Assembly: GCF_011927825.1 (NCBI RefSeq)
Contig: NZ_JAATJI010000001.1
Span: 620,001-684,000, forward strand
Direction: 5' to 3'
From: Polymorphobacter fuscus
GTDB lineage: Bacteria > Pseudomonadota > Alphaproteobacteria > Sphingomonadales > Sphingomonadaceae
Length of the DNA: 64,000 nucleotides
Shown here piece by piece: positions 28,790 to 36,534 of the stretch. The translations under genes were made by a program, and so were the position numbers. Each line of letters begins with the position of its first letter. Position 1 is the first letter of the stretch. The notes below the pieces were generated by a model, which had not been told where the DNA came from, did no database searches, and worked only from the letters and a program-made list of their open reading frames with translations.

Positions 28790-29124
28790 GGCCCGGCATC
28801 CCGGCGCCGGGCCAGCAATGCGACGAGCCCGAAGCCACCGACAACGATCCCCGCAACGAGCGTCAACACCCCGAGCATCCCCGCGCCCAGCCAGACCAGC
28901 CGGCTCGACAGCACCAGCAGCGACCCGACAAGATCGACCGCGATCGTCACCGCCGCCCAGACCATCGGCGGATGCAGGCCGAAGCGCAGCTGTTCGGCAA
29001 CCGCTGCCGGCCAGTCACCCAGCTTGACCACGGCGCCGAACAGATAGGCGCTGACCAGCAGCAGCCGCGCCAGAAACCACGCCGGCGGCCAGTCGAGCAA
29101 CGCCGCGACAAGGCGCGGCGTCAT
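28786..29124 (-). CDS. DoxX-like inner-membrane protein
   Basis: 112 residues with four hydrophobic segments (LARLLLVSAYLFGAVVKLG, VWAAVTIAVDLVGSLLVL, WLGAGMLGVLTLVAGI and the C-terminal helix). The FGAVVKLGDW and PPMVWAAVTIAVDLVGSL features fit the DoxX family, whose members are linked to respiratory or redox membrane functions but have no settled biochemical role. ATGA overlaps at both ends tie it translationally to the VOC gene upstream and the porin gene downstream. Confidence 0.78.
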   Translation of the reverse strand: MTPRLVAALLDWPPAWFLARLLLVSAYLFGAVVKLGDWPAAVAEQLRFGLHPPMVWAAVTIAVDLVGSLLVLSSRLVWLGAGMLGVLTLVAGIVVGGFGLVALLARRRDAGP

Positions 29125-30008
29125 CGGGTGCTGTGGACTTCGGCGATATAGCCGCCGGGAAAGCGCAGCATCACCGCCTGGCGTGCGCCATCGGCATGGA
29201 GCGGCACCAGCGTTTCCACCCCGGCAGCACCCGCCTTGGCCAGTGTCGCCGGCAGGTCGGCGACTTCATAGCCGGTCAGTTCGCGCCCATAGGGCCAGGG
29301 CAACTGCCCATCCGAAACCATCACCAGCATCCGGCCATAGCCCGAGGTCAGCGCGATACGGCGATAGGTCTTGCCCGGCTGACCGATCGCGGCGCCATCG
29401 GCGGCGCGATCGTCGGACACCACGCGCCCCCTGGAAAAGGCCAGCCACCGGCGAACAAAGCCGTCGGCCGCGTCGGCCGTCAGATGGATGCGGTTCTCGG
29501 GCACGCTGGCCAGCGGCGGATAGCTCGGCTTGGCGGTGTGCCAGTAAAGCTGCATGTTGACGCCGCCGGGCCATTGCACCACGGCGTCGCGCCCGATCGG
29601 ATCGGGAAAGCTGACGACGACCCGCGTCGCGCCGTTCCGGATCGCAGCAGCGACCGCGCTATCGAGATCGGTGACGAGATAGCCGGTTCGCTCGGCGCCG
29701 AACGGATAAGGCACCGGTGTCTTGAACCCGAAGACCGAAACCGTGCCGGCCGGCGTCAGCACCAGCTGCGACATCGTCTGGCTCGGCGTCGGCGTTACCT
29801 GGAATACGCCCTGCTTCGACATCGTGCCGCCAAAGGTCGCGACCAGGCTGGCGGTGAAGGCATCGAAGTCCGCCGGCGCGACATAGACATGGGTCGTGTC
29901 ATACTGCGGACCTACCGAGAAATCGGCCGACACAGGCGCCGCTGCGACCGGCGCCGCAGCAACCAGGGCCGCAATCCCCAACGCGGTCAGGCGGCGCATC
30001 GGCAACAT
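29121..30008 (-). CDS. Exported two-domain VOC (glyoxalase-like) protein
   Basis: 295-residue protein with a Sec signal peptide (MLPMRRLTALGIAALVAAAPVAAA). The mature part looks like two vicinal-oxygen-chelate modules: THVYVAPADFDAFTASLVATFGG begins the first, and RWLAFSRGRVV...GKTYRRIALTSGYGRMLVMVSDG covers the second, each ending in a GYLV(T/A)DL-type strand (residues about 110 and 255). Both ends carry an xxPxGxxxxLxxH/EVHS-like strand, but the metal set is incomplete by eye, so catalysis is not certain. ATG 30008 has GAGGGG seven bases upstream. Follows the amidohydrolase after 11 bases. Confidence 0.72.
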   Translation of the reverse strand: MLPMRRLTALGIAALVAAAPVAAAPVSADFSVGPQYDTTHVYVAPADFDAFTASLVATFGGTMSKQGVFQVTPTPSQTMSQLVLTPAGTVSVFGFKTPVPYPFGAERTGYLVTDLDSAVAAAIRNGATRVVVSFPDPIGRDAVVQWPGGVNMQLYWHTAKPSYPPLASVPENRIHLTADAADGFVRRWLAFSRGRVVSDDRAADGAAIGQPGKTYRRIALTSGYGRMLVMVSDGQLPWPYGRELTGYEVADLPATLAKAGAAGVETLVPLHADGARQAVMLRFPGGYIAEVHSTR

Positions 30009-30019
30009 CGCAACACCCC

Positions 30020-31948
30020 TCACACCGCCCAGCAGCCGCAACCGAAGCTGCCCCAGAAACCCTGGACATCGGCGGTCGGCACTGTTCGTCCCAACGCGGC
30101 CGCATGGTCATGGCCATGGACTGCGCACCCCGATGCACAGCCGCAGGCGCTCGCCAGCCTGGCCGCCGCTTCGGGGGTGCGATGATAGCCGCCGAAAATG
30201 GCCACCGGTGACCAATCGGGCATCGGCGCCGGCAGCGGCGGCGCCAGCCCGGCATAATCGCCCTCGCCCGACACCACCGCGCCGCCCAGCATCGTCAGCA
30301 CCGACCGCAGATGCGGAATCTCGGCTTCCGGCACCTGGAAATAATCCCCCGACAGGATCGCCAGATCGGCAAGCTGGCCAGCCTTGATCTGGCCCTTCTT
30401 GCCGACCTCGCTCGAAAACCAGGTGTTGTCATGGGTCCACAGCCGCAGCGCCTTTTCGCGGCTCAGCCGGTTGGCACCGGGATACAGCCCCAGCCCGCCC
30501 ACGGTCTTGCCGGTGACCAGCCAGTTCAGCGACACCCAGGGGTTGTAGCTGGCAACGCGGGTCGCATCGGTGCCGGCGCCGACCGGAAGGCCCGCGGCGA
30601 TCATCTTCGCGATCGGCGGCGTGCGCTCGGCGGCCTTTTCGCCATAGCGTTCGACGAAATACTCGCCCTGATAGGCCATGCGGTGCTGGACCGCGATGCC
30701 GCCGCCCAGTGCTGCGATACGGTCGATATTGCGGTCGCTGACCGTCTCGCAATGGTCGAAGAACCAGTTGATCCCGTTGAACGGAATGTCCCTTGCCACC
30801 TTCTCGTAGACGTCGAGCGCGCGGCCGATGGTCTGGTCATAGGTGGCGTGCAGCCGCCACGGCCATCTGTTCTCGGCGAGCAGCCGGATGACCGGCTCCA
30901 GGTCGCCCTCCATATTGGCCGGCATTTCGGGGCGCTCAACGCGAAAATCCTCGAAATCGGCGGCCGAATAGACCAGCATCTCGCCAGCACCATTGTGGCG
31001 ATAGCTGTCGTCGCCCTGCCCCGGCTTGACCTGCCCGACCCAGCCCTGGAAATCCGCCAGCTCGGCCTTGGGCTTCTGGGTGAACAGATTATAGCTGATC
31101 CGCACCGTCAGCTGCCCGTCGGCGTGCAGCTTTTCGATGATCGCATAATCATCGGGGTAATTCTGGAAGCCACCGCCGGCATCGATGACGCCGGTCACGC
31201 CCAGGCCGTTCATCTCGCGCATGAAATGCCGGGTCGAATTGAGCTGATATTCGGGCGGCAGCTTCGGCCCCTTGGCCAGGGTTGCATAAAGGATCGTCGC
31301 ATTGGGCTGCGCCAGCAACAGGCCCGTCGGGTTGCCGGCGGCATCGCGAACGATTTCCCCGCCCGGCGGGTTCGGCGTGTCCCTGGTATAGCCGACGACC
31401 CTCAGCGCCGCGGCGTTGAGCAGCGCGCGGTCATAGAGGTGCAGGATGAACACCGGCGTGTCCGGCGCTGCGGCGTTCAGTTCGTCGATCGTCGGCAGCC
31501 GTTTTTCGGCGAACTGGTGCTCGGTGAAGCCACCGACGACGCGCACCCATTGCGGCGCCGGCGTGTTGGCAACCTGCCGGCGCAGCATCGCCATGGCATC
31601 GGCGAGGCTCGGCACGCCGTCCCAGCGCAGTTCCATATTGTAGTTCAGCCCACCGCGGATGATGTGCATATGGCTGTCGATCAGGCCGGGGATCACCCGG
31701 CGGCCCTTGGCGTCGATGACGGTTGCCTCGGGGGCCGCGGCGCGGACCTCGGCTTCCGAACCGACAACGAGGAACTTGCCCGCCCGGATCGCGATCGCCT
31801 GCGCATCGGGATTTTTGCGGTCGAGCGTCGTGACACGCGCGTTGACGATGATGGTGTCGGACATGATCGGTCGTCCCCTGATCGAATGAAAGGGCGCAAG
31901 GCCCAGCGCACCGGCGCCGATGACAAGGGTGCGCCGATCGATGCTCAT
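30020..31948 (-). CDS. YtcJ-type amidohydrolase with Cys/His-rich C-terminal tail
   Basis: 642-residue metal-dependent hydrolase of the amidohydrolase_3 (YtcJ/NfdA) group. The metal site is seen in PGLIDSHMHIIRGG (HxH), WRLHATYDQTIG, FDHCETVSDRNID and the aspartate in GAGTDATRVASYNPW. The start may be MSIDRRTL (31948), which looks like a short Tat signal, or MSDTIIVNARV 84 bases later, which is where cytosolic relatives begin. The last 38 residues are unusual: ACGCASGC, then VHGHDH, then FGCGCWAV, seven cysteines or histidine clusters able to bind a further metal. ATGA overlap with the XapX gene. Amides, carbamates or cyclic ureas are possible substrates; none is indicated directly. Confidence 0.87.
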   Translation of the reverse strand: MSIDRRTLVIGAGALGLAPFHSIRGRPIMSDTIIVNARVTTLDRKNPDAQAIAIRAGKFLVVGSEAEVRAAAPEATVIDAKGRRVIPGLIDSHMHIIRGGLNYNMELRWDGVPSLADAMAMLRRQVANTPAPQWVRVVGGFTEHQFAEKRLPTIDELNAAAPDTPVFILHLYDRALLNAAALRVVGYTRDTPNPPGGEIVRDAAGNPTGLLLAQPNATILYATLAKGPKLPPEYQLNSTRHFMREMNGLGVTGVIDAGGGFQNYPDDYAIIEKLHADGQLTVRISYNLFTQKPKAELADFQGWVGQVKPGQGDDSYRHNGAGEMLVYSAADFEDFRVERPEMPANMEGDLEPVIRLLAENRWPWRLHATYDQTIGRALDVYEKVARDIPFNGINWFFDHCETVSDRNIDRIAALGGGIAVQHRMAYQGEYFVERYGEKAAERTPPIAKMIAAGLPVGAGTDATRVASYNPWVSLNWLVTGKTVGGLGLYPGANRLSREKALRLWTHDNTWFSSEVGKKGQIKAGQLADLAILSGDYFQVPEAEIPHLRSVLTMLGGAVVSGEGDYAGLAPPLPAPMPDWSPVAIFGGYHRTPEAAARLASACGCASGCAVHGHDHAAALGRTVPTADVQGFWGSFGCGCWAV

Positions 31949-32184
31949 GCGTCGGGCCCCGCAGCGTCATCGGCGGCGCGCGCCCGCGCAGTGTCATCGG
32001 CGGCGCGCGCCTGTGGCGCGGGGGCGAACAGCCCCCTCACCATCGGCACCGCCTGTTCACCCAGCAACATGCCCAGCAGGCCGACCAGCGCAATGGTCGG
32101 CGGCGCCGGCGACCGCACCTTGAGCACACCATAGATCAGGCCGACCCCGATCCCGATCGCCAGCGAGATCAGATACGGCCGCAC
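31945..32184 (-). CDS. XapX domain membrane protein
   Basis: 79-residue protein with two hydrophobic helices (YLISLAIGIGVGLIYGVLKV and TIALVGLLGMLLGEQAVPMV) separated by RSPAPP, the XapX/DUF1427 pattern (GxxxGxxYxxxxVxSPAPPxxALxGLLGxxLGE). The tail is an Ala/Arg/Asp repeat. The start is a GTG at 32184, five bases after the isochorismatase-like stop. Function unknown; the family is typically found beside isochorismatase-like and amidohydrolase genes, as here. Confidence 0.85.
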   Translation of the reverse strand: MRPYLISLAIGIGVGLIYGVLKVRSPAPPTIALVGLLGMLLGEQAVPMVRGLFAPAPQARAADDTARARAADDAAGPDA

Positions 32185-32189
32185 CGCCG

Positions 32190-32849
32190 TCAGTGCCCGC
32201 CTTCGGAGGCGCCGAACATCGACCGCGCATAGATGATGCCAAGGCCGTAACCGCCGGCCAGCGTCCGCGCGACACCGGTGGTGGCGTCATAGGTTTCGCC
32301 GCGCGCCCAATCGCGCTGCAGTTCGAGCAGATATTGCAGCGACGTCATCGGCACCGCGCCCAGCTGGATCATCCGCTGGCAGGCTCGCTCATGCGCCTCG
32401 TCGGTCACGTCGCCGCAGGCATCGGCGATGAAATAGACCTCGAAGCCCTGGTCGATTGCCGTTGCCGCCGGCCCGACGATGCAGACGCCCGTCCACAGCC
32501 CGGCAAGAACGACCCGCGGCTTGCCGATGCGGTTGACCTCGGCGACCACCGCCGCATCTTCCCAGCAGTTCATCGTGGTGCGATCGAGCAGCGGCAGGTC
32601 GGGCAACGGCGCGGTCACTTCGTCGAACATCGGGCCGGAAAAGCTCTTTTCCGCAACCGTCGTCAGGATGGTCGACACCCCGAAGACCTTGGCGGCATTG
32701 GCAAGAATGCCGGCGTTGGTGCGCAACAGGGTCAGGTCGATCGACCGCGTCGCAAAGGCCATCTGCGACTGGAAATCGATCATGAGCAGCGTGTGGTCGG
32801 TCGGGGTCAGCAGGGACTTGCCCGCCGCCGTGGTGGCAGTGATCGTCAT
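32190..32849 (-). CDS. Isochorismatase-like (YcaC-type) cysteine hydrolase
   Basis: 219-residue cytosolic hydrolase. The nucleophile cysteine is C123 in VVLAGLWTGVCIVGPAATAI, the catalytic aspartate D25 in LLMIDFQSQMAF; DRTTMNCWED and the C-terminal QLGAVPMTSLQYLLELQRDWAR are shared with E. coli YcaC. True isochorismatase activity is not expected; the group includes hydrolases of small amides. ATG 32849 has GAAGGA six bases upstream; the longer frame to 32921 overlaps the gene before it and lacks one. Substrate unknown. Confidence 0.88.
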   Translation of the reverse strand: MTITATTAAGKSLLTPTDHTLLMIDFQSQMAFATRSIDLTLLRTNAGILANAAKVFGVSTILTTVAEKSFSGPMFDEVTAPLPDLPLLDRTTMNCWEDAAVVAEVNRIGKPRVVLAGLWTGVCIVGPAATAIDQGFEVYFIADACGDVTDEAHERACQRMIQLGAVPMTSLQYLLELQRDWARGETYDATTGVARTLAGGYGLGIIYARSMFGASEGGH

Positions 32850-32874
32850 GGCAGTTCCTTCGATGAAAGCGGGA

Positions 32875-33711
32875 TCAGGACCGGATGAAAGCCAGAAGGT
32901 CGGGATTGAGAACATCGGCATGGGTCGTCAGCATGCCGTGCGGAAAACCCGGGTAGATCTTCAATGTCCCGTTCGGCAGCAGCTTGGCCTGCAGCATCGA
33001 CGCATCTTCGAAGGGCACGATCTGGTCGTCGTCGCCCTGCATCGCCAGGACGGGAACGGTGATCGCTTTCAAATCCTCGGTCTGGTCGGTTTCCGAAAAC
33101 GCCTTGATGCCCTGGTAATGCGCCAGCGCGCTGCCGGTCATGCCCTGCCGCCACCAATTGTCGCTCACCGCCGGCACCGTCTTTTCATGGTCGCGGTTGA
33201 AGCCATAAAATGGCCCGGCGGCGACATCGCGGTAAAAGCCGGCGCGGTCGGCGGCGAGCGCGGCGCGGAAGCCGTCGAACACCGCGATCGGCGTGCCACC
33301 CGGATTGGCGTCGGTCTTGACCATCAGCGGCGGCACCGAACTGACCAGCACCGCCTTGGCGACGCGGCCCTGCGGCTGGCCGAATTTGGCGACATAGCGC
33401 GCGACTTCGCCGCCGCCGGTCGAATGGCCGATGTGCACGGCATTGCGCAGATCGAGATGTTCGAAAACGGCCGCGGCGTCGGCGGCATAATGGTCCATGT
33501 CATGGCCGAAATCGACCTGGTCCGACCGGCCATGGCCGCGCCGGTCATGCGCGACGACACGATAGCCGTTGGCGAGGAAGAACAGCATCTGCGCGTCCCA
33601 ATCGTCGGACGACAGCGGCCAGCCATGGTGGAACACGATCGGCTGGGCATCCTTGGGGCCCCAGTCCTTGTAGAAAATCGCGGTCCCGTCGCGCGTCGTC
33701 ACAAAGGCCAT
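32875..33711 (-). CDS. Alpha/beta hydrolase (non-haem chloroperoxidase/arylesterase group)
   Basis: 278-residue serine hydrolase of the bacterial haloperoxidase/esterase group. Triad: S97 in IGHSTGGGE, aspartate in GDDDQIVPF, histidine in PGFPHGML. The oxyanion strand FHHGWPLSSDDWD and the RRGHGRSDQ block are family typical. Esterases of this group show perhydrolase side activity in vitro, hence the chloroperoxidase name. First enzyme gene of the cassette, 25 bases before the isochorismatase-like gene. The 126-base upstream gap holds a GGGCC-N4-GGCCC hairpin at 33763-33776 that is not followed by a T tract. Confidence 0.9.
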   Translation of the reverse strand: MAFVTTRDGTAIFYKDWGPKDAQPIVFHHGWPLSSDDWDAQMLFFLANGYRVVAHDRRGHGRSDQVDFGHDMDHYAADAAAVFEHLDLRNAVHIGHSTGGGEVARYVAKFGQPQGRVAKAVLVSSVPPLMVKTDANPGGTPIAVFDGFRAALAADRAGFYRDVAAGPFYGFNRDHEKTVPAVSDNWWRQGMTGSALAHYQGIKAFSETDQTEDLKAITVPVLAMQGDDDQIVPFEDASMLQAKLLPNGTLKIYPGFPHGMLTTHADVLNPDLLAFIRS

Positions 33712-33837
33712 CGTCGCTTCTCCATGCTTGCCGCCACCGGCGGCCGGTTACGGGTGCAAGATGGGCCAGACGGCCCGCGACAGCTTGACGATTCATGCCA
33801 TTATTTGGCGCATCCGGTCGCGTTGCGCGGTTCAGCG

Positions 33838-34506
33838 CTAAAGGTCGATCAGTCCCCGCCGCGCTGCCAGCATCACCGCATGGGTGCGGTCGCTGGCGCC
33901 CAGCTTGGCAAAGCTCGCTTTCATGTGCCCCTTGACCGTGTCTTCCGAAATCGCCAGGCGCGCCGCGATCTGCTTGTTGGAATTGCCCAGCGCCGCCAGC
34001 GACAGCACCGCCGCCTCGCGTTCGGACAGCGGCTCGTCGAGGACATGCAGCGCGATCGCTGTCGCCACGCTGGCGTCGAGATGCTTGCCGCCATCATAGA
34101 CGGACCGGATCGCATCGAGCAGTTCGTTGCGCAGGCTGGCCTTCAACAGATACCCCATGGCACCGGCCCGCAAGGCGCTAATCGCCCGCCCGTCGCCGGA
34201 AAACGTCGTCAGCATGATGATCCGCGCCTCGGGCGCCGTGCTGCGGATCGCCACGATCGCGTCGACGCCCGACATGTCCGGCATCTGCAGGTCCATCAGC
34301 ACGACATCGGGTTTCAGCCGCGCATAGGCGGCGATGGCGTCGGCGCCGTTCGCTGCCTCCCCCGCCACCACCATGTCGGGCTGGGTTTCCAGCACCGCGC
34401 GCACGCCCTCGCGCATCAGGACATGGTCATCGACGATCAGCACGCCGATCGGCGCCCCTGTCACCCTTTGTCTGTTGCCCAGCCTGCGTTCCATCGGTTC
34501 CATCAC
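33838..34506 (-). CDS. NarL/LuxR-family response regulator
   Basis: 222-residue two-component regulator. The receiver domain has the acidic pocket (VDDH), phosphoacceptor D72 in VVLMDLQMPDMSG, T100/T101 and K122 in YLLKAS. The LuxR helix-turn-helix spans about 157-220 (LSEREAAVLSLAALGNSNKQIAARL...DTVKGHMKASFAKLG). Several close ATGs (34506, 34503, 34494) leave the exact start open. It precedes the eight-gene cassette on the same strand and is the obvious candidate partner for the HisKA_3 kinase that closes it; pairing is inferred from family and position only. Confidence 0.92.
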   Translation of the reverse strand: MMEPMERRLGNRQRVTGAPIGVLIVDDHVLMREGVRAVLETQPDMVVAGEAANGADAIAAYARLKPDVVLMDLQMPDMSGVDAIVAIRSTAPEARIIMLTTFSGDGRAISALRAGAMGYLLKASLRNELLDAIRSVYDGGKHLDASVATAIALHVLDEPLSEREAAVLSLAALGNSNKQIAARLAISEDTVKGHMKASFAKLGASDRTHAVMLAARRGLIDL

Positions 34507-34597
34507 CAGCCGGGGGCGCAGCTGCCGGCCTTCGCAGCGCCTGCCATGATAACGCCGGACGCCGGCGCGCGCATCCCCGGATCGATCCCCGTATCGA

Positions 34598-35251
34598 TCA
34601 CCGCCACGCCGCCAGCGCCGCAGTCAGCGCCCGGGTGGTCCGCGCCGCCTCGCCATTGCGGATGTCGAAAATCCATTCGAGCGGCGGCACGCCCGGGTCC
34701 GGATGGTCATCGATCGCGCGCAGCGCGCCGTGCATCATGCTCGCAGCGCTGGTGGCAATTGCGGTTGTCGGGATGTCGAGCTCCGACCAGCCGAGCAGGC
34801 AGGCGGCCCGTGCGGCCCGCCGGCGCCGTGCGTCGCGCATGGCCAGATGCGTCAGCTGGAACAGGCTGTCTGCGTCAACGCGGCTCGCCGGCCCCATGCC
34901 GACCAGCAAAAGCGTGCCGGCCCGCACCGGCGCCGGCAGCGGCGTCAGCACCAGGGTCTCGCGAAAGCGGCCGCCGAATATGCCGCCCTCGCGCAGCCGT
35001 CCCAGCGTACCGTGCAGCGCCACATCGAGCTGGCTCGCCCCGCCCCGCGTTTCCGCCGCCACATCCTGTTCGGACATGCCGACGATCAACAGATCGACAC
35101 AAATCGTCGCCACGTCGATCTGTGCCACCTTGAAAACGACGTCACGCCACTGCCCCAGCGTCTGCGGTGCGACGTCCGTCATTCGGGTGGCAACGCGCGT
35201 CTGGCGAAGGACTGGACCGACATCGGACAACAATGCGCCCGGCCGGGTCAT
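34598..35251 (-). CDS. Stand-alone leucyl aminopeptidase N-terminal (M17_N) domain protein
   Basis: About 217 residues that align with the regulatory/substrate-gating N-terminal domain of M17 aminopeptidases: VDLLIVGMSE, LDVALHGTLGRLREGGIFGGRFRETLVL and GTLLLVGMG follow the PepA order (PepA: ACIVVGVFE...LRRGELEGKPGQTLLL...RILLIGCG). The catalytic peptidase domain is entirely absent, and no frame downstream supplies it, so it cannot be an active peptidase. ATG 35251 is used; ATG 35182 (MTDVAPQTL) would trim 23 residues and is equally plausible, as neither has a convincing ribosome binding site. Function unknown; a structural, DNA-binding or ligand-binding role is conceivable. Confidence 0.7.
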   Translation of the reverse strand: MTRPGALLSDVGPVLRQTRVATRMTDVAPQTLGQWRDVVFKVAQIDVATICVDLLIVGMSEQDVAAETRGGASQLDVALHGTLGRLREGGIFGGRFRETLVLTPLPAPVRAGTLLLVGMGPASRVDADSLFQLTHLAMRDARRRRAARAACLLGWSELDIPTTAIATSAASMMHGALRAIDDHPDPGVPPLEWIFDIRNGEAARTTRALTAALAAWR

Positions 35252-35322
35252 CTCCGCTTGGCAAGCCAGCGCCTCTTTTGGACGAAACTGCGCAAATGCA
35301 CCGGGTGCGACGCCGGCGCGTG

Positions 35323-35913
35323 TCAATGGTCGGCCTGCCACGTCCGCCGCCACCGCATCGGCGTGGTGCCGAGCACGCGGCGGAAAAGCCGTGTCAGATG
35401 CGCCTGGTCGTTCAACCCGCAGGCAAGCGCGATCTGCGACAGCGATTCGCGGGTATCCACCATCATCGCCTGCGCCCGCCGGACCCGCTGCCGGATGATG
35501 TAGCTGTGCGGGGTTTCGCCCACCGTTGCCTTGAACGCACGGCAGAAATGCCCCGTGCTCAACCGGGCGACCCCGGCGAGCTCGTCGGCGGCAAGCGCCC
35601 CCGTCAGGTTGCGATCGATGTGTTCGGTCACCCGGCGCAACTGCCAGCCGGCGAGACCGCCCTTGATCGATGTCCGGGCCGAACCCTTGGCCCCGGCCTC
35701 GCCGGCCGCAGCCGGATGCGGCGCCCACGTCGGCGATCCGCCCTCCATCAGCAGCACCGACAGCTGCGCCAGATAGCGCCTGGCCCTGTCGGGATCGTCT
35801 TCGAGACAGCCTCGCGCCCCGGCGATCAGCCCTTCGACCTCGGCCAGCAACAGCGCCGCGGGCCGGTGCGCCAGCGCGGTTTCGGCAACAAAGATCGACT
35901 GCGCAAAGGTCAT
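35323..35913 (-). CDS. AraC-family transcriptional regulator
   Basis: Regulator with a C-terminal AraC/XylS DNA-binding domain of two helix-turn-helix units (ELAGVARLSTGHFCRAFKATVGETPHSYI and SLSQIALACGLNDQAHLTRLFRRVLGTTPMRWRR). The N-terminal half is short (about 90 residues) and lacks a cupin-type ligand domain. I used the ATG at 35913 (MTFAQSIFV, 196 residues); a GTG at 35991 extends it but sits directly on its own GAAGG and only four bases from the end of the cob operon. Target genes cannot be told; the M17_N protein gene lies 71 bases downstream. Confidence 0.85.
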   Translation of the reverse strand: MTFAQSIFVAETALAHRPAALLLAEVEGLIAGARGCLEDDPDRARRYLAQLSVLLMEGGSPTWAPHPAAAGEAGAKGSARTSIKGGLAGWQLRRVTEHIDRNLTGALAADELAGVARLSTGHFCRAFKATVGETPHSYIIRQRVRRAQAMMVDTRESLSQIALACGLNDQAHLTRLFRRVLGTTPMRWRRTWQADH

Positions 35914-35968
35914 GCCGCCAAGGTGCCGTGCCCGGCCGGTTGCCGACAGCCCCGTCCGGGTCGCCGCC

Positions 35969-35985
35969 GCCCCCTCTTTCGGGGC
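35969..35985 (-). terminator. Possible hairpin at the end of the cob operon
   Basis: GCCCC-GAAAGAG-GGGGC on the minus strand begins 10 bases after the cobC stop. The stem is five base pairs of GC with no U tract, so it is at best a weak or Rho-assisted terminator. Confidence 0.3.
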
Positions 35986-35994
35986 TGGCACCCT

Positions 35995-36534
35995 TCACAT
36001 CTCGACAGCGCCCCCCAGCGGCGGCACCAGCGCCGGCCACCCCGACACCGGTATCGCCGCGTGCCGCCCGCGCAGCGCCGCGATCACCCCGCCATGGGTG
36101 ACGATCGCGATCCGCCGCGCCGGCAGCGCCGCGCGCGCCGCAACGACCCGGTCGGCGAGCGCGCATGTCGTTTCGCCGCCGCCCGGACGGAACACGTCGG
36201 GAGCGTCGACCATGCCGTCCATGGCGTTGCCGGTGGCGCGGTAGATGGCATTCCAGGTCACCCCTTCCCACGCGCCGAAATCACGTTCCCGCCACGCCGG
36301 ATCGGCGATCGCCTCGACCGCGCCGTGCCGCGCGATCCACCGCGCCAGGACGGCGGCGCGGCGCAACCCGGAATGGATGACAAGCTCCGGCCGCCAGCGC
36401 GCCAGATCGGGCGCGAGCAAGCGCGCCTGTGCCGCCCCCGCCCGGCTCAACCCCGGGTCGCTGGCGCCATAGCAACGGCGGTGCCAGTCCCGCGCCACCT
36501 CGGTATGGCGGATCAACAGCAGCGCTGCGCTCAT
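35995..36534 (-). CDS. cobC: Histidine phosphatase, probable alpha-ribazole phosphatase
   Basis: 179-residue member of the histidine phosphatase superfamily. The catalytic block is LLIRHTEVARDWHRRCYGASDPGLS, with RHT instead of the common RHG, a variant often seen in CobC-like proteins of cobalamin clusters; the second histidine is in IAIVTHGGVIAAL and the acid in WRERDFGAWEGVTW. Its place at the end of the cob operon, with an ATGA overlap to cobS, supports dephosphorylation of alpha-ribazole phosphate or adenosylcobalamin phosphate as the last step of nucleotide-loop assembly. Confidence 0.82.
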   Translation of the reverse strand: MSAALLLIRHTEVARDWHRRCYGASDPGLSRAGAAQARLLAPDLARWRPELVIHSGLRRAAVLARWIARHGAVEAIADPAWRERDFGAWEGVTWNAIYRATGNAMDGMVDAPDVFRPGGGETTCALADRVVAARAALPARRIAIVTHGGVIAALRGRHAAIPVSGWPALVPPLGGAVEM

